From contig NZ_MINN01000074.1 in assembly GCF_001877785.1 (NCBI RefSeq), positions 248,001 to 312,000 of the forward strand: a stretch of 64,000 nucleotides of DNA. Reading direction: 5' to 3'. The translations under genes and the position numbers were made by a program. This DNA is from Rossellomorea aquimaris (GTDB lineage Bacteria; Bacillota; Bacilli; Bacillales; Bacillaceae_B). Shown here piece by piece: positions 36,137-45,574 of the stretch; positions within the stretch are counted from its first letter, which is position 1; each line of letters starts with the position of its first letter. The notes beneath the pieces are model-generated. The model saw only the letters and a program-made list of their open reading frames with translations. It was not told the origin of the DNA and did no database searches.

Positions 36137-36928
36137 TCAATCGCCCATTTTCTGTGTCTGCTCTGGAGCAGCAACCCACTTTATCTTAATAAGATTCCAT
36201 TTGTCATTCTCATAATACCAGCTGGAAACGGCAGTACCGATCCCGTCAGCCTTATATGCACCGCTGATTTGCTGATAGCCTTTTACCCCCTTCCCTTGTT
36301 TCCCCTCTATTTTGGCAGGTTTGTAAAACGCTGCGGGAAGGACCATCAGTTCCATCGGTTCATTCAATTTCCCATCGGTATAGATGCCCAGCCGTTCATA
36401 ATCATCTTTTCGGCTGCTCAAATCAATCGTATATGATTGATTTGTATCCGTGAATGTAACAGCTGCCTTATAACCATCTTGAAATTGTCCCTGTATGACA
36501 GGCCCTGGCGGCAATCCCAGGTCAATTAACTTATTCCCTGCGACAGTGTGCAGATCCATGTCATATAGTCCGCCGCTCCCTCCTGTTGCTGCAGAATACA
36601 GCATATCTTTGATTCCGTCATGGTTCAGATCCACGAACTCGATCTTCGGCTCGTAGCCGCCATCGTAATCGATCCGTATCTCACTTCCGTTTGATGTTGT
36701 AATTTCTGCCCACACCTCTTTGAGAAATAAGGCATCAGGTGAAAATGGAACAGCCTTTAAGATGATTTCATCCTTTTTTCCATCTCCAGTTATATCTTTT
36801 GTGTAAGAATGGATTGTCAATTCAGTGTCCTTCGGTTGTTCATTCGTATCATCTGAAAAGTTTCCTGCGATTGCATGCAGGGACAAAATGAAAAATGCAC
36901 CAAAAGCAAACAATAATTCTTTACGCAT
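36137..36928 (-). CDS. Secreted protein with VCBS/FG-GAP-like repeats
   Basis: 263 residues. Signal peptide (MRKELLFAFGAFFILSLHAIAG) followed by KDITGDGKKDEIIL and EFVDLNHDGIKDMLY, calcium-loop motifs of FG-GAP/VCBS-type beta-propeller blades. The rest is beta-rich and unrecognised. Exported, probably attached to or released from the cell wall. ATG after GGAGAGGAC. Upstream of the Staygreen gene on the same strand. Confidence 0.75.
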   Translation of the reverse strand: MRKELLFAFGAFFILSLHAIAGNFSDDTNEQPKDTELTIHSYTKDITGDGKKDEIILKAVPFSPDALFLKEVWAEITTSNGSEIRIDYDGGYEPKIEFVDLNHDGIKDMLYSAATGGSGGLYDMDLHTVAGNKLIDLGLPPGPVIQGQFQDGYKAAVTFTDTNQSYTIDLSSRKDDYERLGIYTDGKLNEPMELMVLPAAFYKPAKIEGKQGKGVKGYQQISGAYKADGIGTAVSSWYYENDKWNLIKIKWVAAPEQTQKMGD

Positions 36929-36987
36929 AGTGTCCTCTCCTCAGTAAGATAATTCTCTATTATCTTCACCAAATAAGGAAAAAGTAT

Positions 36988-37022
36988 GTAAAAAAACCAA
37001 CCCGTAAGAGAGTTGGTTTTTA
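36988..37022 (-). terminator. Terminator of alsT
   Basis: AAAACCAAC / GTTGGTTTT stem with a T run on the minus strand. Confidence 0.8.
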
Positions 37023-37025
37023 GAA

Positions 37026-38453
37026 TTATTGATTCCTTGATTCCGTGCCGGGTTTTTCATCCCAGCATTCAATACCCCTCAATCCTTTAATGGAATTGGA
37101 ATAGAATACAGGATCTTTTCCTTCTTTCTTCTGAGCCCGGTAATCTTTAAGGGCAGCCAGAGCAATTTTGGCAAGGAGAGTAATGGCGATAAGGTTGATG
37201 ACTGCCATGAGTCCCATGAACAGGTCAGCCAGCCCCCAAACTACGTCAAGATTCACTACAGCTCCGAAAACAACCATGCCTATTACTGCCAGTCGATAGA
37301 TGAACAGCGCCACAGGACTATACTTGATGAATTCAATATTGGTTTCACCATAATAATAGTTTCCGATTACCGAACTGAAGGCAAATAAGAAGATGGCAAC
37401 AGCGACGAACGTATCAGCCCACTCACCAACATGAAAGCTGAGGGCTGCCTGTGTCAGCTGGATTCCGTCGATCCCCGTCGTGTACTGATCGGAAAGGATG
37501 ATCATGAAAGCAGTCGCAGTACAGATGATCAGCGTGTCGGTAAATACACCCAGTGTCTGGATCAAACCTTGTTTGACAGGGTGCGTCACCCCGGCAGTAG
37601 CCGCAGCATTAGGTGCACTACCCATTCCTGCTTCATTTGAGAAAAGACCACGTTTGATCCCCATCATGATTGCAGCCCCGACACCGCCGCTCACCACTTC
37701 CCTAAGTCCGAAGGCACTTTCAAAAATGATGGCGAACATATCAGGGAGCATAGTGATATTGGTAATCAGGATATAGAGCGCGAGTATGATATAAAGGATT
37801 GCCATGATCGGAACCAGAATCTGCGTGACGCTTGCAATCCGCTTGATCCCTCCAAAGATGATGACTGCGGTCAGCACAGCCAGTATGATTCCTGTCGTTA
37901 AACGGTCTAAAGAATAGGCACCTTCCATAGCGAGAGAAATGGTGTTGGATTGAACCGAGTTAAATACCAGACCAAAACAGAATGTAATGATGATGGCGAA
38001 AAGAATTCCCATCCAGCGGGCATTCAGGCCCTTTTCCATGTAATAGGCAGGTCCTCCGCGGAAACCGTCTTTCCCGTCATTCACTTTATAAATTTGAGCA
38101 AGAGTACTTTCAATGAAGCTGGTTGCCCCGCCAAGCAATGCAATCAGCCACATCCAGAAAACAGCTCCCGGCCCGCCTCCTGCTATGGCTGTTGCTACTC
38201 CAGCAAGATTCCCTGTACCTACACGGGAGGCAGTACTGATGGTGAATGCCTGGAAGGAGGAAATCCCCCTCTTCCCTTTGGCGGAAATAGTCGTTTTGTC
38301 CGTAAGAAGCCGTCCCATTTCGGCTATATAACGAAACTGTACAAACTTAGTACGCAAGGAAAAATAAAGACCGAGACCGACGAGGCCGGCGATCAGGATA
38401 TACCCCCACATAAAATCATTCAGAGTTCCTAAAATTGAATTAAATAACTCCAT
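37026..38453 (-). CDS. alsT: Alanine/glycine:cation symporter, AlsT-like
   Basis: 475 residues, about 11 membrane helices, AGCS family. Signature regions: SRVGTGNLAGVATAIAGGGPGAVFWMW, GGPAYYMEKGL and GLFSNEAGMGSAPNAAA. Sodium- or proton-coupled amino acid uptake. Position next to parC matches B. subtilis alsT. ATG behind AGAAGGGGGA. A catabolite-response-like site lies 30 bases upstream of the start. Confidence 0.92.
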   Translation of the reverse strand: MELFNSILGTLNDFMWGYILIAGLVGLGLYFSLRTKFVQFRYIAEMGRLLTDKTTISAKGKRGISSFQAFTISTASRVGTGNLAGVATAIAGGGPGAVFWMWLIALLGGATSFIESTLAQIYKVNDGKDGFRGGPAYYMEKGLNARWMGILFAIIITFCFGLVFNSVQSNTISLAMEGAYSLDRLTTGIILAVLTAVIIFGGIKRIASVTQILVPIMAILYIILALYILITNITMLPDMFAIIFESAFGLREVVSGGVGAAIMMGIKRGLFSNEAGMGSAPNAAATAGVTHPVKQGLIQTLGVFTDTLIICTATAFMIILSDQYTTGIDGIQLTQAALSFHVGEWADTFVAVAIFLFAFSSVIGNYYYGETNIEFIKYSPVALFIYRLAVIGMVVFGAVVNLDVVWGLADLFMGLMAVINLIAITLLAKIALAALKDYRAQKKEGKDPVFYSNSIKGLRGIECWDEKPGTESRNQ

Positions 38454-38482
38454 ACATATATCCCCCTTCTAGTTGTAATAAA

Positions 38483-38497
38483 ATGTAAACGCTTGAA
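38483..38497 (-). promoter_or_regulatory. cre-like site upstream of alsT
   Basis: ATGTAAACGCTTGAA matches WTGNAANCGNWNNCW at all but one position. It lies between start codon and probable promoter, where CcpA would repress. Confidence 0.5.
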
Positions 38498-38686
38498 CCT
38501 ATGTATGTTTACCCTCAGCGACACTTTTTTAATCTACCAAATAAACAATTTCCAATCAAATATTAATGAGATTTTAATGTAAAAATATAAAAAATCCGCT
38601 TGAGAAGCTTGAGATAGATTGCCTATTACGGCAGACATCCTTATTTTCATTCAAAAAACCTGTGAGAGATTCCGATAATTCAATAA

Positions 38687-38724
38687 AAAAAACAGACGAC
38701 CAAGGTAAACCCTTAGTCATCTGC
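38687..38724 (-). terminator. Terminator of parEC
   Basis: GCAGATGACTAAGG / CCTTGGTCGTCTG stem with eight T residues on the minus strand. Confidence 0.88.
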
Positions 38725-38731
38725 TTATAAT

Positions 38732-41161
38732 TTATTTATCTTTAATCGTATTCAAGATGCTGCGAATTACAGCTCCGCTTTCAGACTCATCCATAACAAA
38801 TGAACCATTCGAGTAGCGGTCATTTGCACGAAGGTCTCTCATCCTGACATATTCCGTCTTGCCTTTTGAGCTGATGAGTTCAACTTCATGTGTATCATTT
38901 ACAATTTCAATTGAAGCCACTCTATGAGGGTTTGATTTGAGCTCACGGAGCATGATGACGCCTCGTTTAGAACGGCTTGTTCTTTCGAATTCGGACATTC
39001 TCATCTTTTTCGCAGCCCCCCGGTGGGTGGCAAGGAAGACAAACTCCTTATCCGGATTGGTCACAATCTTGCCCGAGACGACATAGTCCCCTTCTTTAAG
39101 ATTGATCCCTTTTACACCTGCAGCTCTTGGGCCCACGACACTTACCTCTTCTTCGGTGAACCACAATCCATAGCTTAGACTGGTGGCAAGGAATAGGTCA
39201 TGCTTGCCATCTGTGAGATGAACATCAACCAATGTATCATCGCCTTTCAGGTTGATGGCCACGAGAGGCCGTGAATATCGCTGCGCTTTATATTGTGCAA
39301 GCTCGGTCTTCTTCGTCATTCCGTTTTTGGTGACGAACAGAAGATATCGTTCATCGGCGAAATCCTTAACCGGAATGGCCTTTAATACCTGTTCATCGCG
39401 GTCGATCGGCACGATGTTGCCCACATGCTGTCCGAGGTCTTTCCAGCGGATATCAGGCAGTTCATGGACAGGACAGTAAATGTAATTCCCTTTGTTGGTA
39501 AACACCAGGAGGACATCGGTCGTGTTCATTTCATATTGGGCGAGCAGCCTGTCCGTTTCCTTCATGGCGAGGTCCTGCCCGTTTGAAGCACTGTAAGAAC
39601 GAAGGCTCGTGCGTTTAATGTAACCATCCTGAGTAACCGTCACCATGACGTCTTCGCTTGCGATCAATACTTCAAGATTGATCTTGAGTTCTTCGATTTT
39701 ATCTTCGATTTTAGTCCTTCTTGCATCTGCAAATTGTTTCTTGATCGCTTTTAATTCTTTTTTTATGACACTCAATAACTTGTTTTCGCTTTCGAGGATA
39801 GATGTCAATTCAGCAATCAATTTATCCAATTCTTCCGCTTCACTGCGAAGAGCAGTAATATCGGTGTTGGTCAGCCGGTATAATTGCAGGCTGACGATTG
39901 CTTCAGATTGGGCTTCTGTGAATCCGTACTGGTCGATCAAATTGTTTTTTGCATCTTTTTTATCCTTGGAAGCACGGATGGTCGCGATCACTTCATCGAG
40001 GATCGATAATGCTTTCATCAAGCCTTCAACAATGTGCTGACGGTCACTGGCTTTCTTCAAGTCATACTTGGTGCGATTTGTAACCACTTCTTTTTGGTGC
40101 GTGATATAGGCATCCAGCATCCCTTCGATCCCCATGAGCTTTGGACGGCGGTTATGGATGGACACCATATTGAAGTTGTATGAAATTTGAAGGTCGCTGT
40201 TTTTATAAAGATAATTCAGTACGCCGCTTGAATCCGCATCCTTCTTCAACTCAATGACAATGCGCATTCCTTCCCGGTCTGTCTCATCGCGGACCTCTGC
40301 GATCCCTTCGACTTTCCTGTCGACCCTGAATTCATCCATCTTTTTAACAAGATTTGCTTTATTGATTTCATAAGGGATTTCTGTGATGACGATCTGCTGT
40401 TTGCTTCCGCGGATATTTTCTACTTCAGCTTTACCGCGGACAACTACTTTCCCTTTTCCTGTTTCGTATGCCTTTTTGATACCATCCACACCCTGGATGA
40501 TTCCCCCGGTTGGAAAATCAGGTCCTTTCATGACGGTCATTAAATCATCGACCGTGCATTGAGGCTTCTCGATCCTCAAGATGGCTGCATCGATCACTTC
40601 CCCCAAATGATGGGGAGGAATATCGGTTGCATAACCTGCAGATATTCCCGTGGAACCGTTGACCAGGAGATTCGGGAACCGGGACGGCAGGACGGTGGGT
40701 TCACTTGACGTATCATCGAAGTTTGGGATGAATTCAACCGTGTCCTTATCGATATCCCGGAGCAGTTCCATCGAGATTGCTGAAAGCCGGGCTTCTGTGT
40801 AACGCATCGCAGCAGGGGGGTCTCCATCGATACTCCCGTTGTTGCCGTGCATTTCTACAAGGAAGTTACGCACCTTCCAATCCTGGCTCATCCTTACCAT
40901 CGCGTCGTAAACGGATGTATCACCGTGGGGATGATAGTTACCGATTACATTACCGACTGTCTTGGCAGATTTACGGAACCCTTTTTCCTGCGTGTTCCCG
41001 TCCACATACATGGCATAGAGAATTCTTCGCTGTACAGGTTTAAGCCCGTCCCTTGCGTCCGGCAGCGCACGTTCCTGAATGATGTATTTACTGTATCGTC
41101 CGAATCGGTCGCCAAGCACCTCTTCGAGAGGCAAATCCTGATATCTTTCCACTGTTGTCAT
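38732..41161 (-). CDS. parC: DNA topoisomerase IV subunit A
   Basis: 809 residues. Catalytic Tyr121 in AMRYTEARL; quinolone-determining region HPHGDTSVYDAMVR with wild-type Ser83 and acidic Asp86. The breakage-reunion domain is followed by beta-pinwheel repeats (e.g. GYIKRTSLRSY, NGMTKKTELAQY, GAAKKMRMSEF), and there is no GyrA-box QRRGG-type motif. Decatenates replicated chromosomes with ParE. Three bases separate it from parE. Confidence 0.96.
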   Translation of the reverse strand: MTTVERYQDLPLEEVLGDRFGRYSKYIIQERALPDARDGLKPVQRRILYAMYVDGNTQEKGFRKSAKTVGNVIGNYHPHGDTSVYDAMVRMSQDWKVRNFLVEMHGNNGSIDGDPPAAMRYTEARLSAISMELLRDIDKDTVEFIPNFDDTSSEPTVLPSRFPNLLVNGSTGISAGYATDIPPHHLGEVIDAAILRIEKPQCTVDDLMTVMKGPDFPTGGIIQGVDGIKKAYETGKGKVVVRGKAEVENIRGSKQQIVITEIPYEINKANLVKKMDEFRVDRKVEGIAEVRDETDREGMRIVIELKKDADSSGVLNYLYKNSDLQISYNFNMVSIHNRRPKLMGIEGMLDAYITHQKEVVTNRTKYDLKKASDRQHIVEGLMKALSILDEVIATIRASKDKKDAKNNLIDQYGFTEAQSEAIVSLQLYRLTNTDITALRSEAEELDKLIAELTSILESENKLLSVIKKELKAIKKQFADARRTKIEDKIEELKINLEVLIASEDVMVTVTQDGYIKRTSLRSYSASNGQDLAMKETDRLLAQYEMNTTDVLLVFTNKGNYIYCPVHELPDIRWKDLGQHVGNIVPIDRDEQVLKAIPVKDFADERYLLFVTKNGMTKKTELAQYKAQRYSRPLVAINLKGDDTLVDVHLTDGKHDLFLATSLSYGLWFTEEEVSVVGPRAAGVKGINLKEGDYVVSGKIVTNPDKEFVFLATHRGAAKKMRMSEFERTSRSKRGVIMLRELKSNPHRVASIEIVNDTHEVELISSKGKTEYVRMRDLRANDRYSNGSFVMDESESGAVIRSILNTIKDK

Positions 41162-41164
41162 ATA

Positions 41165-43141
41165 TTACCCCTCCTCCTGGACTGTAATGTTCTCATTTTC
41201 CAGAATGCTGCCGTCTTCTTCCAATCCGAAAGCCACATTGCTTTCAATCCACTTGCGGCGCGGCTCCACCTTGTCTCCCATCAATGTGGTCACACGGCGT
41301 TCGGCACGTGCAGCATCATCGATCCGTACTCTGATCAAAGCGCGCGTCTCGGGATCCATGGTCGTCTCCCATAATTGATCTGCATTCATTTCCCCAAGAC
41401 CTTTGTATCTTTGGATCATGTACCCTTTCCCGATTTTCTTCATGGCACCTTGAAGCTCTTCATCCGTCCATGCATACTCGATTTTTTCTTTCTTTCCCGT
41501 TCCTTTGCTTACTTTATAAAGCGGCGGCAGGGCAATATAGATTTTCCCCGCTTCAACAAGCGGCTTCATATAACGGTAGAAAAATGTCAGAAGCAGGACT
41601 TGGATATGTGCTCCATCCGTATCCGCATCAGTCATGATGACGATCTTATCATAATTAATGTCATCCACGTTGAATTCAGGACCGACTCCGCCTCCGATGG
41701 CATGGATGATGGTATTGATCTCTTCATTCTTGAAGATATCCTGCAATTTCGCCTTTTCAGTATTGATGACTTTACCGCGGAGAGGCAGGATTGCCTGGAA
41801 CTTACGGTCACGTCCCTGTTTGGCAGAGCCTCCGGCAGAGTCACCTTCGACAAGGTACAATTCATTCCGCTGAGGATTTCTCGATTGAGCAGGGGTCAAC
41901 TTCCCGGAAAGAACGGTTTCTGACCTTTTTCGTTTTTTCCCGTTGCGGGCATCTTCCCGTGCTTTTCTCGCTGCTTCCCGGGCCTGGGCCGCTTTAATCG
42001 ATTTCTTGATCAGAAGGGAGCTTGTATCCGGGTTCTCTTCAAGGAAATAAAGCAGATGTTCTGAAACGACGGAGTCCACCGCTGAACGCGCTTCACTGGT
42101 ACCAAGCTTTCCTTTTGTCTGTCCCTCGAATTGAAGCAGTTCTTCCGGTATTCGCACAGATACGATGGCTGCGAGACCTTCCCTGATATCTGTCCCTTCA
42201 AGGTTTTTATCACGATCTTTAAGGATGCCAGTCTTACGTGCATATTCATTGAACACCCTGGTCATGGCCGTCTTGGCACCGGCTTCATGGGTACCGCCGT
42301 CTTTTGTCCGCACGTTATTGACGAAAGACAGGATATTCTCAGAAAAACCGTCGTTGAACTGAAAAGCAAATTCCACTTCTATGTTATGGTTAACCCCTTC
42401 AAAAAAAGCAACCTTGTGAAGGGAGTCCTTTTCTTCATTTAAGTATTGTACGAATGCCTGTATGCCGCTCTCATATTGAAACACTTCTTTTTGATCATGA
42501 CGCTCATCTTTGATTTCAATCTTCAAGCCTTTCAGCAGGAAGGCTGATTCTCTTAAACGTTCACACAAAGTGTCGTAATTATAAGTAGTCGTGCTGAATA
42601 TACCGGGATCTGGTTTGAAGTGGATAAGTGTACCCGCTTTTTTTGTATTGCCGACCCTTTCAAGGGTCGTTGCCGGTTTCCCTCCGTCTTCAAAACGCTG
42701 CTCATATTTGATTCCGTCTCTTTCAATCGTAACGACAAGCCACTCGGAAAGCGCATTAACAACAGAGGCACCTACCCCGTGCAGACCGCCGCTTGTCTTA
42801 TATCCTCCCTGACCGAACTTACCGCCTGCATGAAGGACCGTAAGGATGATTTCTGGTGTGGGTTTCCCCATCTTATGCATGCCGGTTGGCATCCCCCGTC
42901 CCCTGTCCTGTACGGAAATACTGTTATCTTTATGTATGGTGACGATGATTTCATCTCCGAAGCCCGCTAAAGCTTCATCTACAGCATTATCTACAATTTC
43001 ATATACTAAATGATGCAGCCCTCTTGTATCAGTAGAGCCAATGTACATCCCAGGTCTTTTGCGAACGGCTTCCAAGCCTTCTAAAACCTGAATTGCATCA
43101 TCATTATAAGCCATGGGCTGTGTCTTGTTGGCCACGAACAT
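41165..43141 (-). CDS. parE: DNA topoisomerase IV subunit B
   Basis: 658 residues. GHKL ATPase elements: EIVDNAVDEALAG, DRGRGMPTG, GGLHGVGASVVNALS; TOPRIM elements: EGDSAGGSAKQGRDR, DADTDGAHIQ. Provides ATP hydrolysis for topoisomerase IV. ATG after AAAGGGGA. A LexA-type box lies about 75 bases upstream, consistent with DNA-damage induction of parEC known in B. subtilis. Confidence 0.96.
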   Translation of the reverse strand: MFVANKTQPMAYNDDAIQVLEGLEAVRKRPGMYIGSTDTRGLHHLVYEIVDNAVDEALAGFGDEIIVTIHKDNSISVQDRGRGMPTGMHKMGKPTPEIILTVLHAGGKFGQGGYKTSGGLHGVGASVVNALSEWLVVTIERDGIKYEQRFEDGGKPATTLERVGNTKKAGTLIHFKPDPGIFSTTTYNYDTLCERLRESAFLLKGLKIEIKDERHDQKEVFQYESGIQAFVQYLNEEKDSLHKVAFFEGVNHNIEVEFAFQFNDGFSENILSFVNNVRTKDGGTHEAGAKTAMTRVFNEYARKTGILKDRDKNLEGTDIREGLAAIVSVRIPEELLQFEGQTKGKLGTSEARSAVDSVVSEHLLYFLEENPDTSSLLIKKSIKAAQAREAARKAREDARNGKKRKRSETVLSGKLTPAQSRNPQRNELYLVEGDSAGGSAKQGRDRKFQAILPLRGKVINTEKAKLQDIFKNEEINTIIHAIGGGVGPEFNVDDINYDKIVIMTDADTDGAHIQVLLLTFFYRYMKPLVEAGKIYIALPPLYKVSKGTGKKEKIEYAWTDEELQGAMKKIGKGYMIQRYKGLGEMNADQLWETTMDPETRALIRVRIDDAARAERRVTTLMGDKVEPRRKWIESNVAFGLEEDGSILENENITVQEEG

Positions 43142-43215
43142 TCCCCTTTCAAACTTCTCTGCCCGTAAATAAAACCGTATACGGGATTTTATGTTCTCTT
43201 ATTATCATAACACAA

Positions 43216-43228
43216 GAACATTTGTTCG
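43216..43228 (-). promoter_or_regulatory. LexA (SOS) box upstream of parE
   Basis: On the minus strand CGAACAAATGTTC, matching the Bacillus consensus CGAAC-N4-GTTCG except the last base. Confidence 0.7.
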
Positions 43229-43389
43229 TTTACCTGTTTTTCGTCATTTCAAGTAAACCACTATGCTATATTGTAGCGTTTTATTTCATTTTCGCAAATT
43301 AATTTTATGAAAAGGGCCTCAGTCAAATCATACTATTTCCCCGTTTTTCACTTAAAAAAGAGTGTGAATTCATGACATTAATGCGGTCC

Positions 43390-43420
43390 GAAAAAAAGCA
43401 AGCGGTAGACGCCGCTTGCA
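43390..43420 (-). terminator. Terminator of yneT
   Basis: GCAAGCGG / CCGCTTGC stem with a run of seven T residues on the minus strand. Confidence 0.85.
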
Positions 43421-43431
43421 CCGGAAGAGAA

Positions 43432-43842
43432 CTATTTGGTTAAAGCATGTTCAACCTTTATGCATCGGTCCATAATGACCGTATAGCCTCGTTCTTTAAG
43501 GAAAGAGTAAGCTTCTTCATTCATGACACCCAGCTGGGCCCAGAATATTTTTGCATCTATCTTATCAAATTCACGTGCGAGATCAGGCAGAAATTCCGAA
43601 CGCCTGAAAATATTGACAATATCAACAGGTCCTTCAATTTCCTCTAACGAAGCGACTGCTTTCACTCCAAGGGCCGAGTCGATGACCGGGTTGACCGGTA
43701 TGATTTCGTAGCCCTGGTCCTGCATAGCTTTTGATACCGAGTGAGAAGTGCGTTCGGGATTGTCGCTCAGTCCCACGACTGCTATCCGCTTGGATTGTTT
43801 TAGTATCTGTCCGATTTCTTCACGTGTTGGATTTTCAATCAT
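43432..43842 (-). CDS. yneT: CoA-binding domain protein YneT
   Basis: 136 residues, single Rossmann-type CoA-binding domain (RIAVVGLSDNPERTSHSVSKAMQDQGYEIIPVNP, then a terminal VIMDRCIKVEHAL). These proteins resemble the N-terminal domain of acyl-CoA synthetase subunits; physiological role unknown. Gene order yneT-parE-parC is the same as in B. subtilis. ATG after AAGGACGG. Confidence 0.88.
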   Translation of the reverse strand: MIENPTREEIGQILKQSKRIAVVGLSDNPERTSHSVSKAMQDQGYEIIPVNPVIDSALGVKAVASLEEIEGPVDIVNIFRRSEFLPDLAREFDKIDAKIFWAQLGVMNEEAYSFLKERGYTVIMDRCIKVEHALTK

Positions 43843-43947
43843 GAAAATGCACCGTCCTTTTGAATATCTGTGTAAGCGTTCTAAAGTCCTATTCTCTTTT
43901 TATAGCATAATATCCTCTATTTTTCAAAATTTTACGAATAAGTCTCT

Positions 43948-43988
43948 AAAAGATAAAGTGAACCCTGCATTGGATTCACTTTATCTTT
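43948..43988 (-). terminator. Terminator of the Opu-type operon
   Basis: AAAGATAAAGTGAA / TTCACTTTATCTTT, 14-base perfect stem followed on the minus strand by TTTTAGAG. Confidence 0.75.
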
Positions 43989-43990
43989 GA

Positions 43991-44890
43991 TTATTCTTTT
44001 ATTAAGCCTTTTGAAATGAGGAATTCCCTGGCGACATCTTTCGGTTCTTTCTTATCGATGTCCACCTTGGCATTCATCTCGCTCATTTCTTTTTCAGATA
44101 TCTTGCCTGCCAGTTCGTTCAGGACATCTTCCACTTCAGGGTGCTCTTTCAGCACTTCCTGTCTGATGACCGGTGCAGCATCATATGGGGGGAAGAAACC
44201 TTTATCATCTTCTGTTGACTTCAGATTGTACCTTTCGATCCTTCCATCCGTGGTAAAAGCAGGAATGATATCGACATCACCATTTTTAACGGCTTCGTAC
44301 ATGATATTCGGATCGTAGCTTTCTTTCGCTTTGAATTCAAAGCCGTATGCTTTAGAAAAAGCGTCATACCCATCGCCTTCACGTTCATAAAATTGATGCG
44401 GTGCTCCAAAGCTGAGGTCTTTGGAAAGAGGCACCAGGTCAGAGAATGTTTTTGCATCAAAATCCTGATCTTCTGTGTAAGCAAGTGTGTACGTGTTTTC
44501 AAATCCAAGCGGTTTTAACCAGGTTACATCAAACTTTTTCTCATACCCTTTTCTTACTTGTTCAAGAATCTCGTCTCCAGAAGCTCCTTCGGCTGCCTGT
44601 TCTTTAAGCACAGCTTCCAGTCCCGTTCCTGTGTATTCAACATACACATCAATATCGCCTTTTTCCAGGGCGGGGGTCAGGATGGAAACCTCCCCCAATC
44701 CTTCGTCAACCTTAACATCAAGGTCTGTTTTTTCCTTAAGTAACTCAGCCATGATATGGGTGAGGATAAATTGTTCTGTCCACATTTTCCCTGATACAGT
44801 AATCGTTTCTTTGCCGCCGTTGTTTCCGCAGCCTGCAATCAATAATGAAGCGGCTAGCAGAATGATAAAAGGCGAAAGTATTTTTTTCAT
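43991..44890 (-). CDS. Osmoprotectant ABC transporter binding lipoprotein (OpuCC-like)
   Basis: 299 residues. Lipoprotein signal with lipobox LIAGC (residues 17-21), then a QAT-type binding protein (TVSGKMWTEQFILTHIMAELLKEKTDLDVK, VDEGLGEVSILTPALEKGDIDVYVEYTGTGL). Captures betaine, carnitine, choline or a related quaternary amine outside the membrane. It is the third gene of a three-gene operon. Confidence 0.9.
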   Translation of the reverse strand: MKKILSPFIILLAASLLIAGCGNNGGKETITVSGKMWTEQFILTHIMAELLKEKTDLDVKVDEGLGEVSILTPALEKGDIDVYVEYTGTGLEAVLKEQAAEGASGDEILEQVRKGYEKKFDVTWLKPLGFENTYTLAYTEDQDFDAKTFSDLVPLSKDLSFGAPHQFYEREGDGYDAFSKAYGFEFKAKESYDPNIMYEAVKNGDVDIIPAFTTDGRIERYNLKSTEDDKGFFPPYDAAPVIRQEVLKEHPEVEDVLNELAGKISEKEMSEMNAKVDIDKKEPKDVAREFLISKGLIKE

Positions 44891-44914
44891 ATGTATGCTC
44901 CTTTTTATTTCTTT

Positions 44915-45574
44915 TTATTTACGGGCTTTTAAGCCTTTTGGGGTCGTTGCCTTTTCTAAGAGTCTTAACAAAAAATCAAAAAATAATGCCAATAATGCAG
45001 CTGGGACCGCTCCTGCAAGCACAAGGGAGTTGTTCCAGGTGGAAAGTCCGCGGTAAATCAGGTCACCCAGTCCTCCTGCCCCGACAAATGTTGCAAGCGT
45101 TGCGACACCCACTGTCAACACGGTTGCGGTCCTGATACCGGCCATGATAAAAGGCAGGGCGAGAGGGAGTTCGACCTTGAATAATAGCTGTGAATTCGTC
45201 ATTCCCATCCCTTTTCCTGCTTCTATGACCCCTTCATCCACTCCTGCAATACCGGTGAATGTGTTCCTGAGTATCGGAAGCAGTGCGTATACAGTGAGGG
45301 CGATGATGGCCGTTGTGCTGCCTGTACCGAGAAGCGGGATCAGGAACCCGAATAATGCAAGACTCGGGATGGTTTGAAATACAGCGGTGATCCCGATATA
45401 GAATTCTGCAATATTCTTTTTACGTGAAATATAAATCCCTAACGGCAATGAAATGACAATCGCGATAAAAATCGATACGAATGACAGATAGAGATGCTCG
45501 ACCAACCCTGTTATGATGGCATCCGATCGGTTTGTAATCGTAGTGATGAATGATAGCGAAAGGGCATGAATCAT
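44915..45574 (-). CDS. Osmoprotectant ABC transporter permease (OpuCB-like)
   Basis: 219 residues, six membrane helices with the QAT permease pattern HLYLSFVSIFIAIVISLPLGIYISR and the coupling loop GVIEAGKGMGMTNSQLLFKVELPLALP. OpuB/OpuC systems of B. subtilis have two permeases flanking the binding protein; only this one is present, so it probably forms a homodimer. Overlaps the ATPase gene by four bases. Confidence 0.9.
   Translation of the reverse strand: MIHALSLSFITTITNRSDAIITGLVEHLYLSFVSIFIAIVISLPLGIYISRKKNIAEFYIGITAVFQTIPSLALFGFLIPLLGTGSTTAIIALTVYALLPILRNTFTGIAGVDEGVIEAGKGMGMTNSQLLFKVELPLALPFIMAGIRTATVLTVGVATLATFVGAGGLGDLIYRGLSTWNNSLVLAGAVPAALLALFFDFLLRLLEKATTPKGLKARK

Noticed and set aside
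41375..41923. 182-codon open frame antisense to parE
   Set aside because: Inside parE with no recognisable domain or ribosome site.
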